Assembly: GCA_030549495.1 (NCBI GenBank) | Contig: JAUIRK010000266.1 | Span: 116,185-180,184 of the forward strand | Reading direction: 5' to 3' | Length of the DNA stretch: 64,000 nt | Source of the DNA: Nectonema munidae | Taxonomy: Eukaryota; Nematomorpha; Nectonematoida; Nectonematidae | Part shown: in pieces, positions 52,250 through 63,264 of the stretch | Layout: each line of letters opens with the position of its first letter | Numbering within the stretch: the first letter of the stretch is position 1 | The notes under the pieces: model-generated | Database searches by the model: none | What the model saw: only the letters and a program-made list of their open reading frames with translations | Told to the model about the DNA's origin: nothing | Made by a program: the position numbers and the translations under genes

Positions 52250-52460
52250 ATCACTACCTACAGTAATGTTTTGAAAGAATGACGTAAGATCATCGTTATC
52301 ACTTGTCAGTTGTCACTTATGCTTCTCTCAATCATACTAAATTTCTTCATTACCCTCTGAAGAAATGCTTTGAAAAAGTGACGTAAGAGAATTGTTATCA
52401 CCTGTCACCCATGCTTACTTTATTTAAATTCTAAATTTCTTCATTACCCTACAGCAGGGG
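52250..52460. repeat. Minisatellite related to the 55.8 and 61.0 kb repeats
   Basis: Two to three units containing AATGTTTTGAAAGAATGACG or GCTTTGAAAAAGTGACGTAA, ATCACCTGTCACCCATGCTT and AATTTCTTCATTACCCT. It is a diverged relative of the repeats in 55,849-56,355 and 61,007-61,513. Confidence 0.8.
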
Positions 52461-52510
52461 AAGGCAACCCTTCTTAGATAAGGGTTCGAGATACATAATT
52501 TACTGATAAA
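52456..52510. mobile_element. hAT-like terminus
   Basis: CAGGGGAAGGCAACCCTTCT follows the minisatellite. The CAGGGGNNGGCAACC pattern is a common hAT end. The rest of the element was not identified. Confidence 0.4.
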
Positions 52511-52609
52511 TGAAATATATTGAGTGAATTAAACACCTAAAGTCGGTTTATTAAGAAAATAATTAACAGAGAAATACTGCAAGTAAAATTTATATATTTG
52601 AAATTTATA

Positions 52610-53125
52610 CAGGTTTAATAGATTTTTTGACACGTTTAATTGATTTTCATAAAAAATGAATATCACCAATTTATTCTACATATTTGAAAATGGGTATATA
52701 CTATATATGTTTAAAAAAGTTTTTATAAGAATAAAATTTTAATTTTGACATGGGCTGTCTTATTTAAATCATTTTTGTAAGTTTTGACTGATTTTTATAA
52801 AAAATGAATATCACCAGTAAGGATAGGGTACTTAAAAATGGGTATATATGTGCAAAAAACATTTTATATAATTTTTTAGATGAACTGTCATATACAAATC
52901 AATTTTTTTGACGGGTTTGATTGATTTTGATAAAAAAATAAATATCACCTCTGAATTCAGTATACTTAAAATTTGTCTTACATGTGTAAATAACTTTATA
53001 TAATTATTTAGATAAAAAGTTTCTTTTTGACATAAACTGTCAAATATAAATCGAATTTTTTAACAGCTTTGATTGATTTTGATAAGAAAAATGGATATCA
53101 CCTCTGAATTCTGTGAGTGAAATGT
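52610..53125. repeat. Tandem array of about 150-160 bp units
   Basis: Four diverged units, each with TTTGATTGATTTTGATAAAA, then ATGAATATCACC and a following GGGTATAT/TATATAATT segment and a TGACATNNACTGTC segment. AT-rich and non-coding. Period and composition are reminiscent of a satellite. Confidence 0.75.
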
Positions 53126-53187
53126 GTTCGTAGAAATGTCTGTGAGAAAGGCCAAGCAATGTAACTACTTTTAGAAAAGTTATTTGA

Positions 53188-53475
53188 TTAGGGTAAGTTA
53201 TTTTTTACAAAGAAAGATAGCAATTTCGTTTGTAAGTCACACACGCGGGGCATCATAGCTCTACGACACTGCCTTAACCCTTGCCCAGTAATGGTGTCAC
53301 GCGCGGGGACAAGCTGGAGGAATTCCTCACAAACCTTGAGGTCAGCAGTTACCCCACGGATTAAAACTGCCAATTGAGCAGTGTCGCTTGTGTCGATGTT
53401 CTCGTTAAAAGCGAGAGAAAAGACAAGAGTTGAGCAGCGGGTCTTAATGAGTCCGTAATGCCCGTTGTCTGACAT
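53188..53475 (-). mobile_element. hAT transposase fragment, GTF2IRD2-like
   Basis: A 95-codon - strand frame contains CSTLVFSLAFNENIDTSDTA, QLAVLIRGVTADLKVCEEFL and QLVPARDTITGQ. This is the segment just after the BED region in GTF2IRD2-type hAT proteins, where relatives read SLALDESTDISDTAQLAIFI. Here the aspartate of LALDES is replaced (LAFNEN). It is GC-richer than its surroundings, which suggests a comparatively young fragment. The last 20 residues are unrelated. Confidence 0.82.
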
Positions 53476-54280
53476 CTCATGGAACGGACGACAAACAGTG
53501 CGGGATGATGTGTGAAATTATATGCAAGAATGTGTGGAATTATGAATCAAGTTTGAAATTTCAGAAAAAACACATTCTGAAAAAACTCTATTTTCTCGAA
53601 AAACTCAAATTAAGAATTCATTTTTGATTGAAAATCACTATTAAAATTTTGATTGAGTATAAAATTCGATTTAAAATATCCCTTAAATTTAAAATATATT
53701 TTTAGTACAACCGACAATGCTTATTTATTATAGTGCAAAAATTTTAGTATGCGAGAAGTAAGGGTACTGAAGTCACATTTAAAGGATAGCACGTGATCAT
53801 AAGAAAAATTAAATAGTAACGCGTTTAAAAAGTGGTTTTATATCGTCGATATAGTAATCCTTTCAAGCGCTATATATAGTTTTAAGAAACAAGTATGTAA
53901 CTTGTCTACACGGAATATATACCGTTTTCCAAAGAACTAAGAGTTGATGTAAAAATTTAATTTTGAAATTTTCAAAAAACATCTTGACCGTGAAGAAGAA
54001 GCTCCTTTGTGAATATCTTAAAATTGATGTAAAAATTTTCAAACAGTTAGATAATCATAAATCACAATATGTAAATATATAGCTATTGTCAAAAAATTTT
54101 TTTATAAATGTGAATCAAATTTGACAAATTTTTTCCTTCGTTGTGAATGTGTGAATATTTTAGAGGAGGAAACGTTTTGAAAAAAGAGGATATGGATTCA
54201 TTAATAATCGGGAATTTTGAAAAAGGATTGGTTAGGAAATATTCAGGGTGATATTTGTTCATAACCCCTGCTAATACAAT
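53476..54280. other. AT-rich intergenic stretch
   Basis: No gene or clear repeat. Confidence 0.5.
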
Positions 54281-54290
54281 AAGGATGTAG

Positions 54291-55060
54291 AACCGGTTTT
54301 ACCCGGTTTCCGAAAAATATTTGAAAAACCGGAACCGTAGTTTACGAACCGGTTTTAATTTAAATATGTATTATTTAGGCTTATTTGTCATCTTTTTTCA
54401 ATTTTTGAAACGAATTTTTTAAAGTTTAATTTTTGTAAAATTATAAATTTGCAAATGATAACGTTAATGCTTATCTTAAAAATCCTCTAATTTTTCAAGA
54501 ACAAGTGAATAAAAATTTTTTATTATCATCTCGTACATCAATAAAAAAGTATGCCATAAATTTTATAAAAGACTTTTCAATCTTCAGTAGAAGAAAATAA
54601 TGTTTACTCCACTACAAGTCTTGTTGAAAACTCAAGTAATGATATCAGCGCAGATGTTTTCTAACATGAGAATGATCTCGTAAGTGAATATATTAGCAAA
54701 TTTAACGAATTTGAAAATTTTATAATAAAATTCCCATCTGAGTCAGAAATTTTTTGTTTAAACAATGAATTTGAGCTTTGTGAAGCAAACCGGTTCTATA
54801 TTTTTCGGTACGATATTGATAAAAAAAAAGACAAGATAAACAAAGAGATTCTCTTCAATAGAAAAGTTCTGAAATTGCTTAAATTCTGAGCTAAATAAAT
54901 CTCTGAAAAGGTTTTTTCGAACATAGATTGCACAAAATGAATTTCTGATGAAAGTAGAACTACTAAGGTAGAATCAGTTTAGAATGAAGAACAAAATTAT
55001 GCACCATATTTTTAACCATGTCATTTTACAACGATTTTTATAAAAATTTTATTGCTGAAT
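54291..55060 (+). mobile_element. Worn hAT relic with AACCGGTT-rich end
   Basis: The left end AACCGGTTTTACCCGGTTTC, then AACCGGAACCG and GAACCGGTTTTA, is a repetitive terminus. Short + strand pieces follow, such as YAINFIKDFSIF, VSEYISKFNEFENFI and NIDCTK with ISDESRTTKVESV, which weakly match the acidic and terminal parts of hAT proteins. Heavily broken; assignment tentative. Confidence 0.4.
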
Positions 55061-55848
55061 TAATTATTATAAAATAAATAATAATATAATATAAAACCCA
55101 TCTATGGTTATTATTAAAAAAAATTATCAGAAATAAAAATATATACATTTAAATTTTATGAGCTTTTAGAGAACATAATCTCAGGTTGCATTGAGTTTGG
55201 TCCCCATCCTTATTTATGAGATGGATAAAATCATTATTATATCAAAAAAAAATATATTTTATCAATTCGGCTTGAATAGAGAAATGTCAATGTTGTGTCG
55301 AACTATTGAAATTTAGTATTCATTACCTCTGGATATATTGACAAAAATACCGTCATGATGGAATAGAGAAAGGTCGATTTGCTAAATGGGACAAAAGTTA
55401 TTCAAAAAATTGAAAAAAAGAATTGACCACAAATTAACCAAAGTTAAACAGTAACCGCAATTCAAATCTAGAGTGGCAAAAATATCTTGACGATCAAATT
55501 GAGCATGCTCGATTTGCGGTGTATGGATAAGTTTATTTTAAAATATAATGGGAAAAAGTGTTTGGCGTTAAGTCACCTGTAAAGGTCAATTTACTGAGGG
55601 GTAAAATATTTTTTATAAATTAGTCTTAAAAAGTTGGTTTAGCCAAAAAAATATGGAACTTATAATATATTTTAAAGTTTTTTTGACTTAATTGATAGAT
55701 TTGATTGATTAGAGTGAAAAATAAAAGGCGCCATCAGATTCACAATTAATTATTTAGTGCGTTCAGGTGAGATTTTGTAAAAATATTGAATATAATTAAT
55801 AGAAACGGAGGTCACTGACGAAATGAAAATAGCTCGTCACGAACAGAG
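55061..55848. other. AT-rich intergenic stretch
   Basis: No gene or repeat recognised. Confidence 0.5.
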
Positions 55849-56355
55849 TATGATAGTTATTTATCACATAGGATCTATCTTATATAGATCATCATGCTAA
55901 ATTTCTTCATTACCCTAAATGTTTTGAAAGAGTGACGTAAGAGAATTGTTTCACCTGTCACTCATGCTTTCTTAATTTCTTCATTACCCAACATGAATGT
56001 TTTGAAAGAGTGACGCACCTGTCACTCATGCTTTCTTTAATCATGCTTTCTTTTCTTCAGTACCCCCTGTAGTAATGTTTTGAAAGAGTGACGTAAGAGA
56101 ATTGTTTCACCTGTCACTCATGCTTTCTTTAATCATGCTAAATTTCTTCAGTACCCCCTGCAGTAATGTTTTGAAAGAGTGATGTAAGAGAATTGTTTCA
56201 CCTGTCACCAGTGGCGTAGCCAGAGCGAAGTACATGGGGAGGGGGAGGCACAAGAGGGGCACAAAAAATAGGCTTATATTGAAAAACCTGAATCACCCTG
56301 ATTAAGTTTTTAACCCTATCAGTAACGGGGGGCAAACTAAAATTTCTCTTGTACT
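55849..56355. repeat. 507 bp direct repeat, copy 1
   Basis: Base-for-base counterpart of 61,007-61,513 with about four mismatches and no length difference. It contains four units of a roughly 60-75 bp minisatellite (TTTTGAAAGAGTGACGTAAG, TTTCACCTGTCACTCATGCT, AATTTCTTCATTACCC) and, from 56,209, a hAT-type end CAGTGGCGTAGCCAGAG followed by a G-rich stretch. Confidence 0.95.
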
Positions 56356-56689
56356 AAATTGGCTACATCTTTTGCTACCATACTTCGTGACATTTCCTAA
56401 AATTGATAGCGGCATATTTTGATACCATTTTCATGGCAGTTGAATGACCTTTTCATGTCTAAATCTGTAAATCAAATCAAAAGAACTTTTTCAGCAAAAT
56501 TCTGACAGTATCTCTAGTTAAGCTTATAACCTTGGTTCTATATAATATACTCGTTTGAAAATTTATAAATATATACAGTTTTGAAAACATAACACTTTAT
56601 AGTTTAAATTTTTTCAAAATCATGGTTACTTTTTTGGAAATGTCAATCAAAATTTTGATTGATGAGAAATATATCTAATAAAATATACC

Positions 56690-57215
56690 TTCAAATTTTA
56701 CATGAAATATATTTTTTATATCAAATCGGGCATACAGATTTCATTTTTGTAGTTATTTTTGCAATTTAGAAATTGAAAATACATATAAGTGTGTAACAAA
56801 CCTGTGGTTTACTTCTAAAATCTGTCTCTGAAAACATTCATTCAAATTTTACATGGAATATACACATTATTATAACAAATCAACAATCGCAATTTCATTT
56901 ATAAATTCTTTTTGCATTTAGAATTTGAAAATGCTAATTAATGTAAAACAAATTTGCGGTTTATTTTTAAAATCTGTCTCCAAGAACATTAATTAAAATT
57001 TTACATGAAATATACACGCTTTTATTAAAAATCAACAATGCCTATTTCATTTATAGATTGTTTTTGTATTTAGAATTTGAAAATATTTATAAGTGTGAAA
57101 GAAAGTTGCGGTTTATTTCTAAAATCTATCTTCGAGAACATTCATTAAAATTTTACATGAAATATACACATTTTCATATCAAAACACAATGCCAATTTCA
57201 TTTATAGATTGAAAA
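56690..57215. repeat. Tandem array of about 152 bp units
   Basis: Between three and four units, each with ATTTTACATGAAATATACAC, then CAATTTCATTTATAGATTG, TTTAGAATTTGAAAAT, AAGTGTGTAACAAA and CGGTTTATTTCTAAAATCTG. Spacing of the first motif is about 152 bp. Non-coding. Confidence 0.85.
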
Positions 57216-58215
57216 CAATTGAATTCTGCGAGAATTTTCAGCAACACCTTTATAAGGTCATCAAGATTAATGTTCCTTGTATAATTTCTCAAATATGATA
57301 AAATTATGATTTCACTTTCGTTCATGGAGCATTGACGATCTTTGTTCAGACTAAATGCGCTTCAAAAAAGAAACAAACAACTAAGATTCAATGGTCTTAA
57401 ATATGTACCAAAATGAATCAGATTTAGGTCAAAGTATCCCAAATGCAGTATCAAACAATATATTTTTAAATTATATATATGTATATAAAATTTTTCGCAT
57501 AAACTTCTTCAAACGTATTTTCAAATGATTGCGATTAAGTGGCATCTTCATCTAGAGATGGTCTTTCGATTTAGTTATCGTTTTTTTCACTCACTAATTG
57601 TCTGACATTCATTTTTTTGTAAACTTTAATTTTGATTGACCTTTGGAAAATCCAGCCTTTTTAATACTTTTGTTATAACTAGACATTTTTTCTTTATATA
57701 GGTTTGCAAACTCTATAAAATTTAAATAAAGGTCTATATATATATTTACTTTTTAACAATTTATTAATGCATAATTCAATTATTACAAAATCAAAAATTT
57801 AATATCATAATTGCAGATTTTATTTTTTGTTAAGGATAGCGCCCCTATCTTCGTCTACTCAAATATTATACTTTCCCGAAAAATGGCGTCCAAATTTGAA
57901 AATTTTGAATTTTTGATCAACCAAAAAACATACAGAATAAAATATTTTCCGAGATTTTAGATAATAAATCGATAGTTTTTAATGCTCTTCTGTATGAGCC
58001 ATCTCCAGTTTTCACACGATTTGTACTTCTCGAGATATTCTAGGCCAAAATTTCAACACAGGAATTTCCTATATACCCAAAATTTTGCCGGTATTGTATA
58101 TTTGAAAATAATTTTTTTGCGTATGCTCAATATTATACATATCAGCTTAGTTTTTTGCGCTAAATCCAAAAATGTCTTTGTTTTAAGTTTAAACGACAAA
58201 AACGTAGTCATGTAA
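57216..58215. other. AT-rich intergenic stretch
   Basis: No gene recognised. Two overlapping frames near 58,000-58,250 on opposite strands look like chance. Confidence 0.5.
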
Positions 58216-58216
58216 A

Positions 58217-58791
58217 CCAACATAGCATTGCTTTTGCATAAAACCTTCATCAGGCCTATTTTAGAGTATGGTAATGTTGTTGTTTTTCTCTTCCACTCCT
58301 GTGATGTTGCAAATATTGAAAGAGTGCAGAGAACAATTACTAAAAAGATATTAGGAATGAAACATTTTAGCTATAAAGAAAGATTGAAAAAATTGAATTT
58401 GCCTTCCATGATGTATAGGTTTAAAAGAAATGATATGATTACCGTTTACAACATTGCAAATGAAAAGTTGAAATTGGCTTCACAAATCTTATCTCAGTCT
58501 GAAAGACTACAAAGATTTCATTCCTTCAAGTTTAAAAAGCGACATTGCAAAAAGTTATATCTGAAAAGTTTTTTTACTCAACGTATGATAAATGACTGGA
58601 ATGCCTTGCCTGATTTTGTTATTAATGCGCCTTCCTTGAATGTTTTTAAAAACAGACTCGATGAGTTTTGGAAGGAAAAAATGTTTGAGCATGAATAAAG
58701 ATCTGGACCTTCATAATTACGATGCGAATATTCTTCATAGGCTTTTTTGCCTCTTTTTTCGCTAATAAAGTATGTTTTGTTATGTTATGCT
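58217..58791 (+). mobile_element. 5'-truncated LINE (CR1/L2-like), 3' end
   Basis: An open frame to a stop at 58,696-58,698 reads KTFIRPILEYGNVVVFLFHS, VQRTITKKILGMKHFSYKER, LKKLNLPSMMYRFKRNDMIT, VYNI and later FFTQRMINDWNALPDFVINA, PSLNVFKNRLDEFW. This is the C-terminal tail after the polymerase in CR1/L2/jockey-like LINEs, intact here. A short 3' UTR ends in TGTTTTGTTATGTTATGCTA, the kind of short-repeat tail these elements use. ATGTAAA at 58,210 and 58,792 is a possible 7-bp target duplication. The open frame and clear tail suggest a fairly recent insertion. Confidence 0.87.
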
Positions 58792-58989
58792 ATGTAAATA
58801 TATAAATTTACCACTTAAAACGTTTTTAAGTAAGCCACTTAAAGACTCAATTGGCTTGCTAACAGAGTACTAACGACTCAATAAACTTCTAAATTTTTCG
58901 ATTTTCAACAGCGTTGAATTCCTTATCAAAAATTTCATAAATAAAATATATCCTTAAAATACCCTTTTTGTCATCATGAAAGGGGTTGA

Positions 58990-60480
58990 CTTGTATAACT
59001 CGATTCCATTATAGACATTATCAACTCTTGCTATGGACACAAACTTCAACAACCTCAACAAAATAGATATAGTTCCTTTCCCCCCTGACACCTAACTTAG
59101 TCTCAAAAAAATCCTTAATTTTACAAGGCACAACAAAATAATATTACACAAAAACACTCTCTGCCTACACACTAAAGGCTTACCTATGGAAGGAAAACTT
59201 TCTTCCATACTTGCCAACTTATACATGGACAAAATCGAACATACATTATCTTCATTTCCCCTTTCATCCTCGAGCAGATACATTGATAACATATTTTTCA
59301 TCTGGACCAACTCTGACTCCGAATTAAACGCTTTTGTCACAAACGCTAACTCCCATAACACCTACATAAAATTTACACTGGGAAAAAATTTCAAAACCTT
59401 ACCGTTCCTAGGTTGGTTAGGGGGCTTGAGTAAGTTTGGTTAGGTACTGGGTTTCGATAACTCAAGGTCTTGGGTTCGATCCCACATCAAGCTAACTTTC
59501 TCATAGTTTGATACAAGCGGCGCAATTGCGCCTTCTCGATGAAAACACCTCACTGTACCTTTACCGTTCCTAGATAGCTTACTCTACACAAAGACAAGCA
59601 TAGTAGATACAAATCATATCTACAACACTTTCTGCCAAAATATCTACCCCCTCCCCCCATAAACTTTTAACTCGATAGCTCAAAGAATTTTAATGAAGCA
59701 GAAAACTTTATCAACATCTATTCACCGAAGAAGAAAGCTCTATCCCATACAAAGTGCCCCTTCCCCCTCCTTTTCAGCGCCCCATTAAACGTAAAATACA
59801 TAAAACTATAAAAGTCAGCGCACTTCCTAACATAATCAAAAGAGGAACTCCATCAACACTAGAAAACCTACTCTCACTCTACACAGTGAAGGATCTACCA
59901 AGTGCGGGGGCTGTAGCAGATCGATTAAATTTACAAATCATAGTCAGGAAGTAAAAATTTTTTAATAAAATTCATCTAGATTCTACAAAAAAAGATAAAA
60001 ACCACAAAATTTCAGAGCAAAAATTTATTTTAAGGAGCAAATATAAAAGAAGATTTGAAGAAAACTAAGAGATATTACAAAAAGTCAAAAAAAAATTTTT
60101 AAAACCAAGCCTGTAGCAGCTGCTACTATGTTAAACCGGAACTGACTCAATATCCCCACTGCGCTAACATCTCAAAAGGTGTTGTCGAAAGAAAAACATC
60201 ATTTTCAGAATAACATGCCAATTAAATGCAACAACGTCTACATAGGTGAAACAAAACGGGCAGCCATTTGCCGCTTCAACCATAAAAGAAATAATAAAGC
60301 CTTAGGTCAAATAAGCTACACAATGGACCTTGCACACCGCATTATGATTGACACACAGAACGGACACTAATTTTACCACTACACACATTACACTCTACAG
60401 GCATTATCGTACCACTCGTCACACCATCCCTCCAATAACTCTAATATTTTAAATCCTTACACTTCCCTAGAACTCATTTT
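58990..60480 (+). mobile_element. Penelope-like retroelement with GIY-YIG-like segment, broken
   Basis: Around 59,090-59,410 the + strand gives NFTRHNKIILHKNTLCLHTK, GLPMEGKLSSILANLYMDKI and SSRYIDNIFFIWTNSDSELN, ending IKFTLGKNFKTLPFLG. These match the fingers/palm of Penelope-like reverse transcriptases (G-x-P-M-G, ILANLYM, RYIDDIF). Near 60,220 comes KCNNVYIGETKRAAICRFNH, the start of a GIY-YIG nuclease-like tail typical of the group. The middle (59,740-59,950) is weakly similar. The copy is broken in several places and is split by a SINE at 59,412. Confidence 0.82.
59412..59561 (+). mobile_element. tRNA-derived SINE, copy 3, inserted in the Penelope-like element
   Basis: It starts GTTGGTTAGGGGGCTTGAG (A-box region), then CTTGGGTTCGATCCCACATC (perfect B box), GCGGCGCAATTGCGCCTTCT and CGATGAAAACACC, ending GTACCTT. 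TACCGTTCCTAG stands at 59,400-59,411 and 59,562-59,573; part of the match may be the SINE's own end, so the duplication is 8-12 bp. It is the best-preserved copy of the family here. Confidence 0.88.
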
Positions 60481-60527
60481 TAAATTTAAAAATTGCTTTA
60501 TATTTACAAATCTTGCTTTCGCTAAAT

Positions 60528-61006
60528 CAGTGGCGTAGCCAGAAATGGGAAGTTGGAGGGGCTAAAGTTTTTCTAAGCATCACAGTGAAACAACTTTTAT
60601 TAAAACGTATGTGTGTAGATATATTTTGAATTATCTGTTGTCAACTACTAGTAAAGTTGAATCCTTCTTGACTTTTTTGAAAAACATTTTTACACTTCAT
60701 CAACATCAATATTTGTTGTGTATTTTTTTCAAGTAGGAAAAGTTGTAAGATTTCTTTTTTTTTTCATGCAACATTGAAGATCTTTGACTTCTTAAAACTC
60801 TTTTTAAACAAGAAAAAGATCTTTCACATGAAGCTATACTTGTGCCAATAGTGAGAACAGCTTTGAAGTGAAAATTTTTTTTGCACAGAAATCTTTTTCT
60901 TCAAAGTCAGTTGTTTGTTGTAAAGCGGTTGTTGTTAATACTTGATTAGAGTAGCTATTTCATTATTCTTTATTAAAAATCAAATTTAATAGTTATTTAT
61001 CAATTT
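60528..61006 (-). mobile_element. hAT fragment with terminus and C-terminal domain
   Basis: It starts CAGTGGCGTAGCCAGAAATG. On the - strand ASCERSFSCLKRVLRSQRSS is the hAT dimerisation motif (A-x-C/A-ERSFS-x-L-[KR]-R), and IDVDEV with FSKKSRRIQL is the extreme C-terminus. It has the same layout as the element at 21,502 (the end nearest the C-terminus is a CAGTGGCG terminus). The N-terminal three quarters are missing, cut by the repeat that starts at 61,007. Confidence 0.78.
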
Positions 61007-61513
61007 TATGATAGTTATTTATCACATAGGATCTATCTTATATAGATCATTATGATAAATTTCTTCATTACCCTAAATGTTTTGAAAGAGTGACGTAAGA
61101 GAATTGTTTCACCTGTCACTCATGCTTTCTTAATTTCTTCATTACCCAACATGAATGTTTTGAAAGAGTGACGCACCTGTCACTCATGCTTTCTTTAATC
61201 ATGCTTTCTTTTCTTCAGTACCCCCTGTAGTAATGTTTTGAAAGAGTGACGTAAGAGAATTGTTTCACCTGTCACTCATGCTTTCTTTAATCATGCTAAA
61301 TTTCTTCAGTACCCCCTGCAGTAATGTTTTGAAAGAGTGATGTAAGAGAATTGTTTCACCTGTCACCAGTGGCGTAGCCAGAGCGAAGTACATGGGGAGG
61401 GGGAGGCACAAGAGGGGCACAAAAAATAGGCTTTTATTGAAAAACCTGAATCACCCTGATTAAGTTTTTAACCCTATCAGTGACGGGGGGCAAACTAAAA
61501 TTTCTCTTGTACT
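61007..61513. repeat. 507 bp direct repeat, copy 2
   Basis: Same as 55,849-56,355 in the same orientation, about 99% identical. The hAT-type end begins at 61,367. The shared start TATGATAGTTATTTATCACA and shared end TTTCTCTTGTACT mark exact borders. Confidence 0.95.
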
Positions 61514-63240
61514 TTATTTAAAATTTGTATTTTTATTAAAAATCAAATTTGAAATATTTAAAAACATGAAAAATTTGATAATTATTATTTGCAGAAATAT
61601 CGAAGTCATGAATTAGCATATATCGAGTATTGCTTTTATACTCACTCCTTTATGACACTGGATGTGAACGAAAAATCAATGAAAACAATAAACAAATGCA
61701 TTGCCTTTATCCTTATTTCTTTAATTTCAAAAAAATTAGTTCCGTATCGTCATAAACGAAAACTTGAAAATTGAACTTGTTTTTCCATAATCAGATTAAC
61801 CACACTAAACACAATATATGTATGCCCACACAATGAATTATAATAGTTTACTCTCTGTCATAGTCACACACATTTTCACACCTCTTTTGTTGTATAAATA
61901 CGCACCTCATCACTTTTAACACATTCACAAGTTACTTTTCCCTCCACCTTCATTCCATTTCATGTAAGAAAATATTTAATGTGGTTTTTGTTTTTAATCT
62001 TCTTTGTATTTTTAGACTTGATAACGGTGTGAGACAACACCGAAATTAATAGTTATTAATAAAAAAATTTTTCCTATACATTCGAGTTGTTTTCAATTTT
62101 GAAATTTAATTATAAACGAAAATATCGTTGTTTTCTACAATTAGTTTAGTTGACTATCACTAAACCGACATCATCGGGACTTAGAGAGGGTGTCTGATTA
62201 GCCACGCACTAGGTTAAAATACACCAAACTTGCAAACTAATCACCATATATTAAATTAAGGATTTTTAATTTAACGCTAAAAAAATTTTTAAATACATGT
62301 ATTGGTCAAAATTTAAACATATCTCTAAAAAAAATTAATATTTTATCTTAATAAAACTCAGTTATCTGGAAACAGAGTCACTTCCGGTTTACTGATAAAG
62401 TAGTGGATTACTGATTTCTGGATTTGTGATAGTCACCTTATACCAAGATAAGAATGCATTGTCCATAAACCATAAAATTTCGTAAGAAATGTTTAGCATC
62501 ATCTTCACAAAATAATACATTTTTTATTCAGGAATCTGTATAAAAGAAAAGTGGAGAGATGAAAAGTATCTGTATAAGTGTTGCGTGATGAAATGTCTTG
62601 TGAATAAATGGTTGATAAGGTGTCGAGTGATGATTACGTGACTTGTGATGAAAAGTCGTAACGCCAGATAATTGATAACACATAAACAATTATTATATAA
62701 AACTAGAATATACGTGCTTGTCTCTCGCGGTAACAGGAAAAAAAGGCTTTTTCTACATCATAGCACTTTGCAGCAAAAGATAATAATTAGAGAAGCGTTA
62801 TGCTGACATCGCTAAGCTGATAATTGCAGTTGTTGCAAATCATATTGCAGTGTCGTGTTAGTAGCTACTACTACACCACTACTAACACATGCATTGGAAC
62901 TTCTAATGCAGGAAACAAGGAAGAACTGAATTCAATTAGGGTAGTTTCTAAGGATTGTAAAAAGTATAATTACAAATTGAAAATTTGCAGATATTGGGAT
63001 TAGCTATAATTTTTCGGTGTATGAGTAAGTATATACAAATCCTGTTTAATCCTGTTTTCACTACTTCATTTGTTTGGTTCTGTTTTGTTTATTTTACTTC
63101 ATTTTATTTTTCATTGTTAATCTTATTTTTCTGTGTGAAATGGTACAAATAATTGGAGGTTTCACATATTATAAAAAAGAAAGTAAGATTTTTTCATTTT
63201 ATTTTTTAATTAATTAATTTATGAATTGTTACAGCTAAAA
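61514..63240. other. Intergenic, no recognised gene
   Basis: A TATAAATA motif at about 61,894 followed by a pyrimidine-rich stretch looks promoter-like, but no gene follows. The rest is AT-rich. Confidence 0.45.
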
Positions 63241-63264
63241 CAACAAAAACTAAATACTGTAAGA

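Noticed and set aside
61880-61990. Promoter with TATAAATA
   Set aside because: No coding exon or transcript-like sequence follows; a chance match is likely in AT-rich DNA.
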